NCBI GenBank assembly: GCA_044235825.1
Contig: JBIIHL010000001.1
Location: forward strand, 1 to 57,677
Source of the DNA: CANGYM01 sp044235825
GTDB lineage: Bacteria; Pseudomonadota; Alphaproteobacteria; JAJTHO01; CANGYM01
Length of the DNA stretch: 57,677 bases
Direction of reading: 5' to 3'
In this document: in pieces, positions 9,671-19,440 of the stretch
Layout: the number at the start of each line of letters is the position of its first letter
Position numbering within the stretch: position 1 is the first letter of the stretch
The notes under the pieces: model-generated
The model's input: only the letters and a program-made list of their open reading frames with translations
The model's database searches: none
Told to the model about the DNA's origin: nothing
Program-made: the position numbers and the translations under genes

Positions 9671-9732
9671 AGGCTTAAAACTCCTTATCTAAAAACAACC
9701 ATCACAACATGTGAAAAGAGAAAGCATCTTAG

Positions 9733-10407
9733 TTACTTTGCTGCCGTTGTCAACGCTCTTTCTTCAAGTTTTTCAAAAATAGAGCGCCGCACGGATTCTA
9801 TGGGGGCCATGCCATCCACAGTCTTGAGTAATCCTAAGGTTTTATAGAATGGCAAAATGGGCAACGTCTGATCATGATACAGGCGCAAACGGGAAACCAC
9901 AACCTCGGCCCGATCATCCGAACGACGGGTAAAGGACGTTCCCCCGCAAACATCACACACATCATCAACCTTGGGCGGATGAAAGGTTTGGTGATAGCCC
10001 GCACCGCAAGTGCCACAGCTAAAACGTCCCTCGATCCTCTCAACCAAGGCTTTTTCATCCACATCAAACACAATCACCGCTGTTAAGGGGGTGTGCTTTT
10101 TTTCCAGAATGCCGTGCAGGGATTCCGCCTGAGAAAGGGTGCGGGGAAAACCATCCAAAATAAAACCATTGCGGCAATCAGACTCATCCAAACGCTCTGA
10201 AACCAGATCAATCATGACCTCATCCGGAATCAAGGCCCCCTGTTCCATCAGGGCTTTGGCCTGTATGCCCACTTTGGTGCCCGCCTTCACTGCAGCGCGG
10301 AGCATATCCCCCGTGGCCAGCTTTGGAATGCCATAATGGGCCGATATAGCATCCGCTTGGGTGCCTTTCCCCGCCCCTGGGGGTCCAAACAAAACAATCC
10401 TGATCAT
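9733..10407 (-). CDS. adk: Adenylate kinase (zinc-lid type)
   Basis: A 224-residue adenylate kinase interconverting ATP + AMP and 2 ADP. The P-loop GPPGAGKGT is at 8-16, the AMP-binding DGFPRT motif is intact, and the LID carries two Cys pairs (CGTCG and CDVCG), so a structural zinc is expected, as in Gram-positive and many alphaproteobacterial enzymes. Its ATG overlaps the secY stop by 4 bases (ATGA), indicating coupled translation. The secY-adk-rpsM order is the usual one in alphaproteobacteria. Confidence 0.97.
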   Translation of the reverse strand: MIRIVLFGPPGAGKGTQADAISAHYGIPKLATGDMLRAAVKAGTKVGIQAKALMEQGALIPDEVMIDLVSERLDESDCRNGFILDGFPRTLSQAESLHGILEKKHTPLTAVIVFDVDEKALVERIEGRFSCGTCGAGYHQTFHPPKVDDVCDVCGGTSFTRRSDDRAEVVVSRLRLYHDQTLPILPFYKTLGLLKTVDGMAPIESVRRSIFEKLEERALTTAAK

Positions 10408-11741
10408 AAGCGCCCCTTAACCAGCTTATTCTTTTTCATCAGCCCATCGTATTGATGGACCAGCAAATGGGAATTGATATGGTTAATGGTATCCATCACC
10501 ACCGTCACCACAATCAGCAAACTTGTGCCCCCGAAATAAAACGGAATGTTGTATTCCGCCATCAAAAACTCAGGAAACAAACACACAACAACCAGATAAC
10601 TGGCCCCAAAAACCGTTAAACGGGTCAGCAAACTGTCAATATAGGACGCGGTGGCCTTTCCTGGACGAATGCCAGGAATAAAGGCGGTGTTCTTTTTCAA
10701 ATTATCCGCAACCTCAACCGGATTAAACACAATGGAGGTGTAAAAAAAACAGAAAAACACAATCAAAGAGGCATACACAATCATATAAAGAGGCTGTCCA
10801 TGCCCCAACATCGCCACGGCATCATTCACCCATGACACAGAACTCTGCCCCCCCGTAAACTGCAGAACCGAGGCCGGAATCACCAACAAAGCGTTGGCAA
10901 AAATCGGGGGAATAACGCCGGCAGTGTTCAGCTTTAGCGGCAAATGAGAGCTCTGGGCCCCATAAACCTGCTGCCCTACCTGACGCTTAGGGTACTGTAT
11001 GGTGATGCGGCGCTGGGCCCGCTCCATATATACCACAGCCACAATCACAGCAACGGCCAGCAAAACAAACATCAACACAGACAGGGACGATATTTGCCCC
11101 GTCCAGCCCAGCGTTAAAAGGGAACTAACCCCCATAGGCAAATGGGCCACAATCCCCGCGAAAATGATCAGGGAAATCCCGTTTCCGATGCCGCGGATGG
11201 TGATTTGCTCACCCAGCCACATCAAATAAACGGTTCCCCCCACCAAAGTGATCACCGTGGTTAATCTGAAAAACAGGCCCGGATTATGAACGGCCGAGCC
11301 GCCCATCCCCTCTAGCCCCACGGCAATGGCATAGCCCTGAATCGCCGTCAAAATTACCGTTAAATAACGGGTGTACTGAATCAATTTGGTGCGGCCATAA
11401 TCGCCGTCTTTTTTCAGCTGTCCCAACTGGGGGGACACCGCCGTCATCAACTGGATGATGATGGATGCAGAAATGTAAGGAAAAATATTCAGGGCAAAAA
11501 TCGACATCCGCCCCAAAGCACCCCCTGCAAAGGCATCAAAAACACCCAGAATGCTGCCGGAATAGCTTTCAAAAACCCCTTTCAGGACACTGGCATCCAA
11601 ACCAGGCACAGGGATGTAGGTTCCCAAACGATAAATGATCAGGGCCCCCAAGGTAAACCAGATGCGGGCTTTTAATTCTGTGGCACGACTGAAGTTACTC
11701 AGCGTTAAACTGGCGGAAAGCTGTTCAGCAGCAGAAACCAT
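10404..11741 (-). CDS. secY: Protein translocase subunit SecY
   Basis: A 445-residue inner-membrane channel subunit of the Sec translocon with ten predicted transmembrane segments. Recognisable stretches are RIWFTLGALIIYRLGTYIPVPGLD in TM1, GALGRMSIFALNIFPYISASIIIQLM in the plug/TM2 region, and the C-terminal loop FIPGIRPGKATASYID. I use the ATG at 11741 (MVSAAEQ...); a TTG seven codons upstream is less likely. It is first in the minus-strand run secY-adk-rpsM-rpsK-rpoA-rplQ. In most relatives it follows rplO directly; here rplO lies 16 kb away on the other strand. Confidence 0.97.
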   Translation of the reverse strand: MVSAAEQLSASLTLSNFSRATELKARIWFTLGALIIYRLGTYIPVPGLDASVLKGVFESYSGSILGVFDAFAGGALGRMSIFALNIFPYISASIIIQLMTAVSPQLGQLKKDGDYGRTKLIQYTRYLTVILTAIQGYAIAVGLEGMGGSAVHNPGLFFRLTTVITLVGGTVYLMWLGEQITIRGIGNGISLIIFAGIVAHLPMGVSSLLTLGWTGQISSLSVLMFVLLAVAVIVAVVYMERAQRRITIQYPKRQVGQQVYGAQSSHLPLKLNTAGVIPPIFANALLVIPASVLQFTGGQSSVSWVNDAVAMLGHGQPLYMIVYASLIVFFCFFYTSIVFNPVEVADNLKKNTAFIPGIRPGKATASYIDSLLTRLTVFGASYLVVVCLFPEFLMAEYNIPFYFGGTSLLIVVTVVMDTINHINSHLLVHQYDGLMKKNKLVKGRL

Positions 11742-11776
11742 GATGTATTCCCAAAGGACCAATCGAAAGACCCTTT

Positions 11777-11824
11777 TGTATAGCAGTCCCCCACGATGTC
11801 AAGACGTTAAGAAAATTTTGTCAA
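11777..11824 (-). promoter_or_regulatory. Candidate promoter(s) for the secY-rplQ run
   Basis: Read on the minus strand, the leader before secY has two TTGACA boxes (at 11819-11824 and 11798-11803) and a TATACA box (11777-11782). The second TTGACA is only 14 bases from TATACA, shorter than ideal, so the exact pairing is uncertain. A promoter is needed here because secY has been detached from its usual spc operon upstream genes and the next gene upstream (ispA) is 133 bases away. Confidence 0.4.
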
Positions 11825-11873
11825 AGCCCCTTGGTCATTTCCCGAACAAATAAGAAATGTCCGCGATTTGCCT

Positions 11874-12737
11874 CTACCACCGCCGATGAATCACAAAAGA
11901 CAAAAGATCCGGCAAATGCCCTGCATCGGGCAGGGTGGCTAAGGCCTCTCTGGCTTGTTTTTCCAAATCAAACAGCAGCTCTTCGCTGCCTGCGGCCCCC
12001 AAAAGATTGATGAATGTAACGCGCTGATTGTTCTGATCTTGACCTGTGGTCTTTCCTGTTTCTTGGGGGCAGCCCTCAATATCCAAAAGATCATCACGCA
12101 CCTGAAAAGCCAGACCCAAGACCCCCCCAAACCTTTCCATGGTGCGTAGCAGGTCTTCGCGCCCCCCCAGCAAGCCACCTGCCATGGCCGCTGTTTGGAT
12201 CAAAACACCCGTTTTAAGACGGTGCATGCTTTTTAAGCCTTCCAGCGTTTTCACAGTGCCCGCAATATCCATAGATTGCCCCAAGGCCATGCCGCATCGT
12301 CCCGCCGACATGGCCAAACGATGAATCAAGCGCATCTGGCCTTGGGCTTGGAACACAGCACTGGGGGCGGAAAGCAGAGCGAAAGCCTCTGCCTGCAAAG
12401 CGTCCCCTGCCAAAACGGCTGTAGCCTCATCAAAGGCCAGATGACACGTGGGCCGTCCGCGCCGCAGAGATGCATTGTCCATGCAAGGCAAATCGTCGTG
12501 GATCAAGGAATAGGTGTGAAACACCTCAAACGCCGCCGCAATCTCCCAAAAGGCATCCTCAGGAAATCCCGCCAAATGCAAACTTTCCCGCACCAAAAAT
12601 CCCCGTATGGCCTTGCCAGAGGGCACCGCGCTATAGCGCATAGCCTGATCCAAAACATGGGTCCCTGAGAGGGCTTTGCCCATAAAGACATCCAGATCAT
12701 CAGCAAACGCTTTTAAAATCAGGGGAAAAGACGTCAT
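11874..12737 (-). CDS. ispA: Polyprenyl (farnesyl/geranyl) diphosphate synthase
   Basis: A 287-residue trans-prenyltransferase that builds farnesyl diphosphate from IPP and DMAPP, the precursor of undecaprenyl lipid carriers and quinone side chains. The first aspartate-rich motif is DDLPCMD at 81-87 followed by LRRGRPT; the second is DDLLD at 215-219. I start at the ATG at 12737 (MTSFPLIL...), giving the usual length and N-terminus; an upstream frame extension of 35 residues has no family character. No clear Shine-Dalgarno is seen. It is divergent from ybaB-recR. Chain length specificity (C15 or C20) cannot be read with certainty. Confidence 0.92.
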   Translation of the reverse strand: MTSFPLILKAFADDLDVFMGKALSGTHVLDQAMRYSAVPSGKAIRGFLVRESLHLAGFPEDAFWEIAAAFEVFHTYSLIHDDLPCMDNASLRRGRPTCHLAFDEATAVLAGDALQAEAFALLSAPSAVFQAQGQMRLIHRLAMSAGRCGMALGQSMDIAGTVKTLEGLKSMHRLKTGVLIQTAAMAGGLLGGREDLLRTMERFGGVLGLAFQVRDDLLDIEGCPQETGKTTGQDQNNQRVTFINLLGAAGSEELLFDLEKQAREALATLPDAGHLPDLLSFVIHRRW

Positions 12738-12823
12738 AATTTTGAAAATTTTTGGCGCTGAATCTTTGACATGAAAAAACCAACCCCATAAAACGGCAGG
12801 GGGAAGGTTTTGGCAAGGAAGAA

Positions 12824-12889
12824 ATTGAGAGCATGGGCCCAATCAAGGAAAGACTTGATTTTCTCTCAATCACCAATCTCATATATAAT
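12824..12889 (+). promoter_or_regulatory. Nested palindrome and -10 box upstream of ybaB-recR
   Basis: In the 253-base gap between divergent ispA and ybaB there is a two-level inverted repeat: outer arms ATTGAGAG (12824-12831) and CTCTCAAT (12863-12870), inner arms AATCAAG (12841-12847) and CTTGATT (12854-12860). Fourteen bases downstream lies a perfect TATAAT (12884-12889). The right outer arm covers the place where a -35 would sit, and no good -35 is visible. An operator or a structured site controlling ybaB-recR is possible; a terminator-like role is less likely because both flanking genes read away from it. Confidence 0.45.
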
Positions 12890-12990
12890 ATAGTGACGGC
12901 CTCTTTACACAGCCCCCAAGAGGTTGGTAGAAGAAGAGCCTGATACAAAAAAACAATGCCCGCAAACATTCATAAAGGATAAAGCCCATT

Positions 12991-13317
12991 ATGCAGCCGC
13001 AAATGAATCAAATTTTACAACAGGCCCAAAAAATGCAGCAAAAGCTTCAGCAAGCCCAGCAAGAGGTTGAAAAGCTGGAGCGGGAAGGAACATCCGGCGG
13101 GGGCATGGTGAAAATCACCCTGAACGGGAAATTTCAGGCCCGCGGTTTAAAGGTTGACCCCAGCCTGTTAAAAGAAGAAGAGCGCGACGTGTTAGAAGAT
13201 TTGATCGTCGCCGCCATCAATGACGCCCACCAAAAGATCGAGCAGGCGTCACAGGAAACCATGAGCAAAGTCACAGCGGGCATGCCCTTGCCCCCTGGTG
13301 TGAAATTGCCTTTCTAA
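12991..13317 (+). CDS. ybaB: YbaB/EbfC family nucleoid-associated protein
   Basis: A 108-residue DNA-binding protein of the YbaB/EbfC family, a dimer that coats DNA and is often linked to RecR repair. The N-terminal half is a Gln/Lys-rich coiled coil (residues 3-30). The family core GGGMVKITLNGKFQARGLKVDPSLL follows, and the protein ends in the usual MPLPPGVKLPF. It is 4 bases upstream of recR. In many bacteria dnaX precedes this pair; here dnaX is absent and the gene has its own upstream -10 box. Confidence 0.95.
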   Translation: MQPQMNQILQQAQKMQQKLQQAQQEVEKLEREGTSGGGMVKITLNGKFQARGLKVDPSLLKEEERDVLEDLIVAAINDAHQKIEQASQETMSKVTAGMPLPPGVKLPF

Positions 13318-13321
13318 AGGT

Positions 13322-13915
13322 ATGATCCAAGGCGAAGAAATCCAGCAGGCCATAAAGGTCTTGGCCCAGCTGCCTGGGTTTGGCCAGCGTTCTGCGCGTC
13401 GCGCTTTGTTGCATCTGTTGATTCACAAAGACAGGAAAATGGCTCCCTTGATTCAGGCCCTACAGACCTGTTATGAAACCATAACAGCCTGCCGGATGTG
13501 TGGTCATTTGGATACGCTTAATCCCTGTCACATCTGCCAATCCCCTCGTCGTCATCGTCACCAGCTGTGTGTTGTTGAGTCTGTTTCCGACCTATGGGCC
13601 ATGGAAAGAACGGGGGTTTATCATGGTCTTTATCATGTTTTGGGGGGGCTTCTTTCGGCTATGGACGATGTTCGCCCCGAACATTTGGGCCTGTCCCGAT
13701 TGACCGAACGCATTCAGGATTTGGGGGTTGAGGAGGTTATTTTTGCCCTCAATGCCTCTTTAGAGGCGCAAACCACCGTGTTTGTCATCACAGAATCGCT
13801 GCCCAAAACCCTGAACATCACCCAGCTGGCCCATGGCATTCCCATTGGGGGAGAGCTGGATTATATGGATGATGCCACACTCCAAACCGCTTTGCAGCGG
13901 CGCGGGGTTTTATAA
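13322..13915 (+). CDS. recR: Recombination protein RecR
   Basis: A 197-residue RecR, a ring-forming DNA clamp that works with RecF and RecO in gap repair. The N-terminal helix-hairpin-helix region contains AQLPGFGQRSARRALLHLL. A C4 zinc finger follows (CRMCGHLDTLNPCHIC). The Toprim domain has LCVVESVSDLWAMERTGVYHGLYHVLGG and VIFALNASLEAQTT, and the C-terminal Walker-B-like region is ARGIPIG-type (AHGIPIGGELDYMDDATL). The length is normal. It is directly downstream of ybaB and 5 bases upstream of an FAD enzyme. Confidence 0.97.
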   Translation: MIQGEEIQQAIKVLAQLPGFGQRSARRALLHLLIHKDRKMAPLIQALQTCYETITACRMCGHLDTLNPCHICQSPRRHRHQLCVVESVSDLWAMERTGVYHGLYHVLGGLLSAMDDVRPEHLGLSRLTERIQDLGVEEVIFALNASLEAQTTVFVITESLPKTLNITQLAHGIPIGGELDYMDDATLQTALQRRGVL

Positions 13916-13920
13916 TTACG

Positions 13921-14910
13921 GTGCCTTATCACAATGTGGATCATTATGATGTTCTGGTGGTGGGGGCGGGTTTAGCGGGGTCTATGGTGGCCCACACCCT
14001 TTCCCAGAGGGGTGTTTCTGTGGCAATCTGCGAAAAATCTCCTCATCCCCTCACAGGTGGGGCGTCCCATCATCATGCCTGCGCCCTTTATCCTTTGATT
14101 CATGCGGCCCCTTGCGCTGAGGATGCTTTCTTTTTGCGGGCCTATGAATACGCCCTAAAAACTTTTGGGGGCCAACCCTTTTTTCATCCCGCCCCACTGC
14201 GCCTGCCCACGGGAAAACGACACAGTGCCCTTTGGCAGCATCACTTGGAAACCACAGACAGCGGCACGTATCTTTTAACGGGAGGATGGGTGGATCCCAT
14301 AGCGGCTTGTCAACACTCTCTTCAGGGGATTCCCATTTTTTATAATACATCCTTTCATGATGTGACCACACCCCCTGCTGTGGTTGTTTTTTGTGCGGGT
14401 TCGGGTATGCGGGATTATTTCCCCCATTGGCCATGGCGTTTAACCGCAGGGCAAACCGATTATGGGTATTGGGCGGAAGGGACAGAATCCAATCCTACCA
14501 TTTTTTGTGAAGATGGCTTTATGATTCCCATGATGGAAAAAACCGTGGCCTGCGGCGGAACCTATCGCCCGCATCAGGACAAGGCCCCTGTTTTGATCGA
14601 GGACACTCAAAAAAACCTTTCCAAAGGGCAGGGGCTTCAACCTCATCCCACCCTGAAACCCACCACAGGCGTCAGAATTCGGGGAAAAACCATTCTGCCC
14701 TGTGTGGGGTATGTGGATGATGCAGGAACGTTTGTATCGATCCTGAAAAAAGAAACTCCCTTGCCAAAAGCCATCCCCAAACAATGGGTTTTATCGGGAT
14801 TTGGTTCGCGGGGGATGGTCACCATCCCTTGGTCTGTGGATTGTCTGATGTCTGCGATGCAGGGGTGGACGCATACAGGACCAAAAAAAGACTTGCAATC
14901 GTCGGTGTAG
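13921..14910 (+). CDS. FAD-dependent oxidoreductase resembling the MnmC oxidase domain
   Basis: A 329-residue DAO-fold flavoprotein starting at GTG, 5 bases after recR. The Rossmann motif is DVLVVGAGLAGSMVAHTL at about 10-27. Further motifs match the C-terminal oxidase half of MnmC, which turns cmnm5U34 into nm5U34 in tRNA: the early ALYPLI stretch, GGWVDP, and a late GFGSRGM. The methyltransferase half of MnmC is missing, as in organisms with stand-alone MnmC(o)-like proteins. Glycine oxidase or another DAO enzyme is the alternative. Translational coupling to recR is likely from the spacing. Confidence 0.7.
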   Translation: MPYHNVDHYDVLVVGAGLAGSMVAHTLSQRGVSVAICEKSPHPLTGGASHHHACALYPLIHAAPCAEDAFFLRAYEYALKTFGGQPFFHPAPLRLPTGKRHSALWQHHLETTDSGTYLLTGGWVDPIAACQHSLQGIPIFYNTSFHDVTTPPAVVVFCAGSGMRDYFPHWPWRLTAGQTDYGYWAEGTESNPTIFCEDGFMIPMMEKTVACGGTYRPHQDKAPVLIEDTQKNLSKGQGLQPHPTLKPTTGVRIRGKTILPCVGYVDDAGTFVSILKKETPLPKAIPKQWVLSGFGSRGMVTIPWSVDCLMSAMQGWTHTGPKKDLQSSV

Positions 14911-14956
14911 GCGTTACATAAGAACCACTTTCGTTTATGGATTTTCGTGTTCTGGT

Positions 14957-17032
14957 ATGTCTCGTCAAACCCCTTTGGATCATTATCGTAACATCGGCAT
15001 CATGGCCCACATTGATGCTGGTAAAACCACAACAACAGAACGTATTTTGTTTTATACGGGTCGCCAGCACAACATTGGTGAAGTTCATGAAGGCAACGCC
15101 ACCATGGACTGGATGGAGCAAGAGCAAGAGCGGGGCATCACCATCACCTCAGCCGCCACAACGTGTTATTGGGCGGGTCATCGAATCAACATCATTGATA
15201 CCCCTGGCCACGTAGATTTCACCATCGAGGTTGAGCGGTCCCTGCGGGTTTTGGATGGCGCTGTGGCCGTTTTTGACAGTGTGGCGGGCGTTGAGCCACA
15301 ATCTGAAACCGTATGGCGTCAGGCCGATAAATACAAAGTTCCCCGGATGTGTTTCGTCAACAAGATGGACCGTATCGGCGCGGATTTCTTTCGCTGTGTG
15401 GATATGATGGTGGACCGTCTGGGGGCCGTGCCTTTGGTGGTTCAGCTGCCGATTGGTGTAGAGTCCGATTTCGTTGGTGTGGTGGATCTGATTAGAAACG
15501 TTGAGATTCACTGGCTGGAAGAAAGCCTAGGCGCCAAGTTTGAAGAGCGTCCCATTTCCGCAGCCTATGAAGAAAAAGCGGCCCAGTACCGCGAAAAAAT
15601 GATCGAGCTGGCCGTTGAGCAAGACGATGACGCCATGGAAAAATACCTAGGGGGCGAAGAGCCGTCTATTGAGGTCCTGCGGGCCTGTATTCGTCGCGGA
15701 ACCATCAAGGGGGTCTTTGTTCCCGTTCTTTGTGGATCTGCCTTTAAAAACAAAGGTGTTCAGCCCCTATTGGATGCCGTTACCTATTACTTGCCCTCTC
15801 CTTTGGATATTGGCGATACAGCGGGTCTTAAGCCCGATTCTGATGATGCGGATTCCCGCAAAGCCTCTGACGAAGAGCCGTTTTCCGGTTTGGCGTTTAA
15901 AATTATGACGGATCCTTTTGTGGGGTCTTTGACATTCGTGCGCGTGTATTCGGGAAAGGTCGAATCTGGCTCTTACGTTCAAAACACCACCAAAGATAAG
16001 CGTGAGCGCATCGGCCGGATGCTGCTGATGCATGCCAATTCCCGTGAGGAAATCAAAGAAGCCTACACCGGCGACATCGTGGCGTTGGTGGGCATGAAGG
16101 ATACAACCACAGGGGATACCCTTTCGGATCAAAAATCCCCCATTATCCTAGAGCGCATGGAATTCCCTGAGCCCGTGATTGAAGTGGCCGTTGAACCCAA
16201 AACCAAAGCTGATCAGGAAAAAATGTCCGTGGCTTTGGGCCGTTTGGCCACCGAGGATCCTTCGTTCCGCGTGTCCGTTGACCATGAATCCGGACAAACA
16301 GTGATTAAAGGTATGGGTGAGCTGCACCTAGAGATCATTGTTGATCGTATGCGCCGCGAGTTTAAGGTCGAAGCCAACGTGGGGGCCCCGCAGGTGGCGT
16401 ACCGTGAAACCATTTCCAAAAAAGTCGAAATTGACTACACCCACAAGAAACAGTCTGGTGGTGCTGGTCAGTTTGCTCGCGTGATTATGACCTTCGAGCC
16501 CTTGGAGCGTAGCGGCGGTTATGAATTCGTCAACAAGGTTGTTGGGGGATCCATTCCCAAAGAATACATCCCAGGGGTTGAAAAGGGCCTGATGTCCGCC
16601 AAGGACACCGGAGCCTTAGCAGGGTTCCCTGTGGTAGATTTCAAGGTGACGTTGACAGAGGGTGCCTATCACGATGTGGATTCCTCGACCTTGGCCTTTG
16701 AAATTGCCGGCCGCGCCGCCTTTCGTGAGGGGATGAGAAAAGCAGGAAGCCAGATCCTAGAGCCCATCATGAACGTTGAGGTGGTCACACCAGAAGATTA
16801 CATGGGTGATATCATTGGGGATTTGAACTCGCGTCGGGGTCAGGTTTCCGGTATGGATCAGCGGGGCAATGCCCGCGTGATTAATGCAATGGTCCCCTTG
16901 TCAAATATGTTTGGATATGTTAATACCCTTCGCTCAATGAGCCAAGGCCGTGCGCAATTCACCATGGTCTTTCATCATTACGAGCCCGTCCCCCACGCGA
17001 TCGCTGAAGAGATCGCAGCAAAACATTCTTAA
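14957..17032 (+). CDS. fusA: Elongation factor G
   Basis: A 691-residue translational GTPase that drives ribosomal translocation. The P-loop is AHIDAGKT at 17-24, switch II DTPGHVDF follows, and NKMD is in FVNKMDRIGADF. Domain IV contains the YRETISKKVEIDYTHKKQSGGAGQFARV stretch typical of bacterial EF-G. It is followed immediately by tuf. The usual upstream str genes rpsL and rpsG are absent; an MnmC-like gene and recR lie there instead, only 46 bases away, so the fusA promoter must sit in that short space or further upstream. Confidence 0.98.
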   Translation: MSRQTPLDHYRNIGIMAHIDAGKTTTTERILFYTGRQHNIGEVHEGNATMDWMEQEQERGITITSAATTCYWAGHRINIIDTPGHVDFTIEVERSLRVLDGAVAVFDSVAGVEPQSETVWRQADKYKVPRMCFVNKMDRIGADFFRCVDMMVDRLGAVPLVVQLPIGVESDFVGVVDLIRNVEIHWLEESLGAKFEERPISAAYEEKAAQYREKMIELAVEQDDDAMEKYLGGEEPSIEVLRACIRRGTIKGVFVPVLCGSAFKNKGVQPLLDAVTYYLPSPLDIGDTAGLKPDSDDADSRKASDEEPFSGLAFKIMTDPFVGSLTFVRVYSGKVESGSYVQNTTKDKRERIGRMLLMHANSREEIKEAYTGDIVALVGMKDTTTGDTLSDQKSPIILERMEFPEPVIEVAVEPKTKADQEKMSVALGRLATEDPSFRVSVDHESGQTVIKGMGELHLEIIVDRMRREFKVEANVGAPQVAYRETISKKVEIDYTHKKQSGGAGQFARVIMTFEPLERSGGYEFVNKVVGGSIPKEYIPGVEKGLMSAKDTGALAGFPVVDFKVTLTEGAYHDVDSSTLAFEIAGRAAFREGMRKAGSQILEPIMNVEVVTPEDYMGDIIGDLNSRRGQVSGMDQRGNARVINAMVPLSNMFGYVNTLRSMSQGRAQFTMVFHHYEPVPHAIAEEIAAKHS

Positions 17033-17058
17033 TGACTAACGAAAAGGTAGGAAAAACC

Positions 17059-18234
<1,176 letters not shown>

Positions 18235-18252
18235 AGGTCTTTACATACCCCG

Positions 18253-18283
18253 AAAGAGGCTGCATAATGCGGCCTCTTTTTTT
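18253..18283 (+). terminator. Rho-independent terminator between tuf and rpsJ
   Basis: An 8-bp stem, AAAGAGGC (18253-18260) with GCCTCTTT (18272-18279), with a possible inner GCAT/ATGC, is followed by an unbroken run of T to 18283. It lies 19 bases after tuf. Only 30 bases separate it from the rpsJ start, too little for a separate downstream promoter, so it probably works as a partial terminator or attenuator that lowers ribosomal-protein mRNA relative to tuf. Confidence 0.85.
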
Positions 18284-18313
18284 CTGTGAACGTTGTGGAT
18301 ACGAGAATTAACT

Positions 18314-18643
18314 ATGGACGCACAAACCATTCGAGTGCACCTTCGGGCCTTTGATCATCGGATTTTGGATAAATCTGCTGAGCAGATTGTTGATACGGTG
18401 AAACGCACGGGATCTAAGCTTCACGGCCCTGTTCCTTTGCCAACGCGTATTGAGCGCTTCACGGTGTTGCGTTCGCCCCACGTGAACAAAAAATCACGCG
18501 AGCAATTTGAAATGCGCACACACAAACGTTTGATTGATATTTTAAGTCCGACCCCCCAAACGGTGGATGCTCTGATGAAGTTAGAGCTCCCTTCTGGGGT
18601 TGATGTCCAAATTAAGTTGACGCCCATGGGCGCTGTGGCTTAG
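18314..18643 (+). CDS. rpsJ: 30S ribosomal protein S10
   Basis: A 109-residue S10 (also the NusE antitermination partner), opening the S10 run. I start at MDAQTIRVHLRAFDHRILD; seven codons upstream in frame are not conserved. LPTRIERFTVLRSPHVNKKSREQFEMRTHKRLIDI is the standard signature. A few residues longer than E. coli S10 at both ends. A weak GAGAA ribosome site lies upstream, close after the terminator. Confidence 0.97.
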   Translation: MDAQTIRVHLRAFDHRILDKSAEQIVDTVKRTGSKLHGPVPLPTRIERFTVLRSPHVNKKSREQFEMRTHKRLIDILSPTPQTVDALMKLELPSGVDVQIKLTPMGAVA

Positions 18644-18653
18644 GAGAGGTCCC

Positions 18654-19430
18654 ATGACAAAGCGTACAGGTTTAATTGCTAAAAAATTGGGGATGACCCG
18701 TCGTTTTTCCGCCGAGGGTGTTTCTTCGGCTGTGACGGTGCTCAGCTTAGAGGGTTGTCAAGTCATTGGTCAGCGGACTCAGGATCGTGACGGATATACG
18801 GCGGTTGTTTTGGGCGCTGGGGATCGTCGTGCTTCCCGCGTGAACAAAGCGCAGCGTGTTCAGTATGCCAATGCCAACCTTTCCCCCAAAGCCATCGTGC
18901 GGGAATTTCGTGTTGAGTCTGACGCTTTCCTCGATGTGGGTGCCGTCCTTCAGGCCGATCACTTTGTTGTGGGTCAAAAGGTGGATGTGATTGGAACATC
19001 CGTCGGTAAAGGTTTTGCCGGTGCCATGAAGCGTCACAATTTTGGTGGTTTGCGGGCGTCTCACGGGGTGTCCATCAGTCACCGTTCCCACGGATCCACA
19101 GGTCAACGTCAGGACCCTGGAAAGGTTTTTAAAGGCAAAAAAATGGCCGGTCATATGGGGGACGTGCGCGTTACCCAGCAAAATTTAGAAATTTTGGAAA
19201 CCGACGTGGTCCGTGGTTTGGTTTTTGTAAAAGGCAGCATTCCCGGCGCCACGAACAGTTTTGTTTTGATTCAAGATGCGGTGAAGTCTCCCTCCCAAGA
19301 CTTACCGTTTCCTGGTTCCGTGGTTTCTGCGGCTCCTGCTCAGGATGCTCAGGCCCCTTCGTCTGAATCTGAAGGTGCTGTTTCCGAGACTACCTTGAGT
19401 GAATCCTCTGGTGATACGTTAGAAAGTTAA
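18654..19430 (+). CDS. rplC: 50S ribosomal protein L3
   Basis: A 258-residue L3, an early assembly protein of the large subunit. The core (about 1-208) has GLIAKKLGMTRRFSAEG and the SHRSHGSTGQRQDPGKVFKGKKMAGHMG loop, which carries the glutamine methylated by PrmB in many proteobacteria. Beyond about residue 210 there is a Ser/Ala/Glu-rich tail of roughly 45 residues that is probably disordered on the ribosome surface. Such tails are seen in other alphaproteobacteria. Confidence 0.97.
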   Translation: MTKRTGLIAKKLGMTRRFSAEGVSSAVTVLSLEGCQVIGQRTQDRDGYTAVVLGAGDRRASRVNKAQRVQYANANLSPKAIVREFRVESDAFLDVGAVLQADHFVVGQKVDVIGTSVGKGFAGAMKRHNFGGLRASHGVSISHRSHGSTGQRQDPGKVFKGKKMAGHMGDVRVTQQNLEILETDVVRGLVFVKGSIPGATNSFVLIQDAVKSPSQDLPFPGSVVSAAPAQDAQAPSSESEGAVSETTLSESSGDTLES

Positions 19431-19440
19431 GAGTCGTTTT

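Noticed and set aside
12738..12990. Possible 4.5S SRP RNA gene next to ybaB-recR, its frequent location
   Set aside because: The conserved GGAAGG...AGCAGCC loop core of SRP RNA is not there; only an unrelated palindrome was found.
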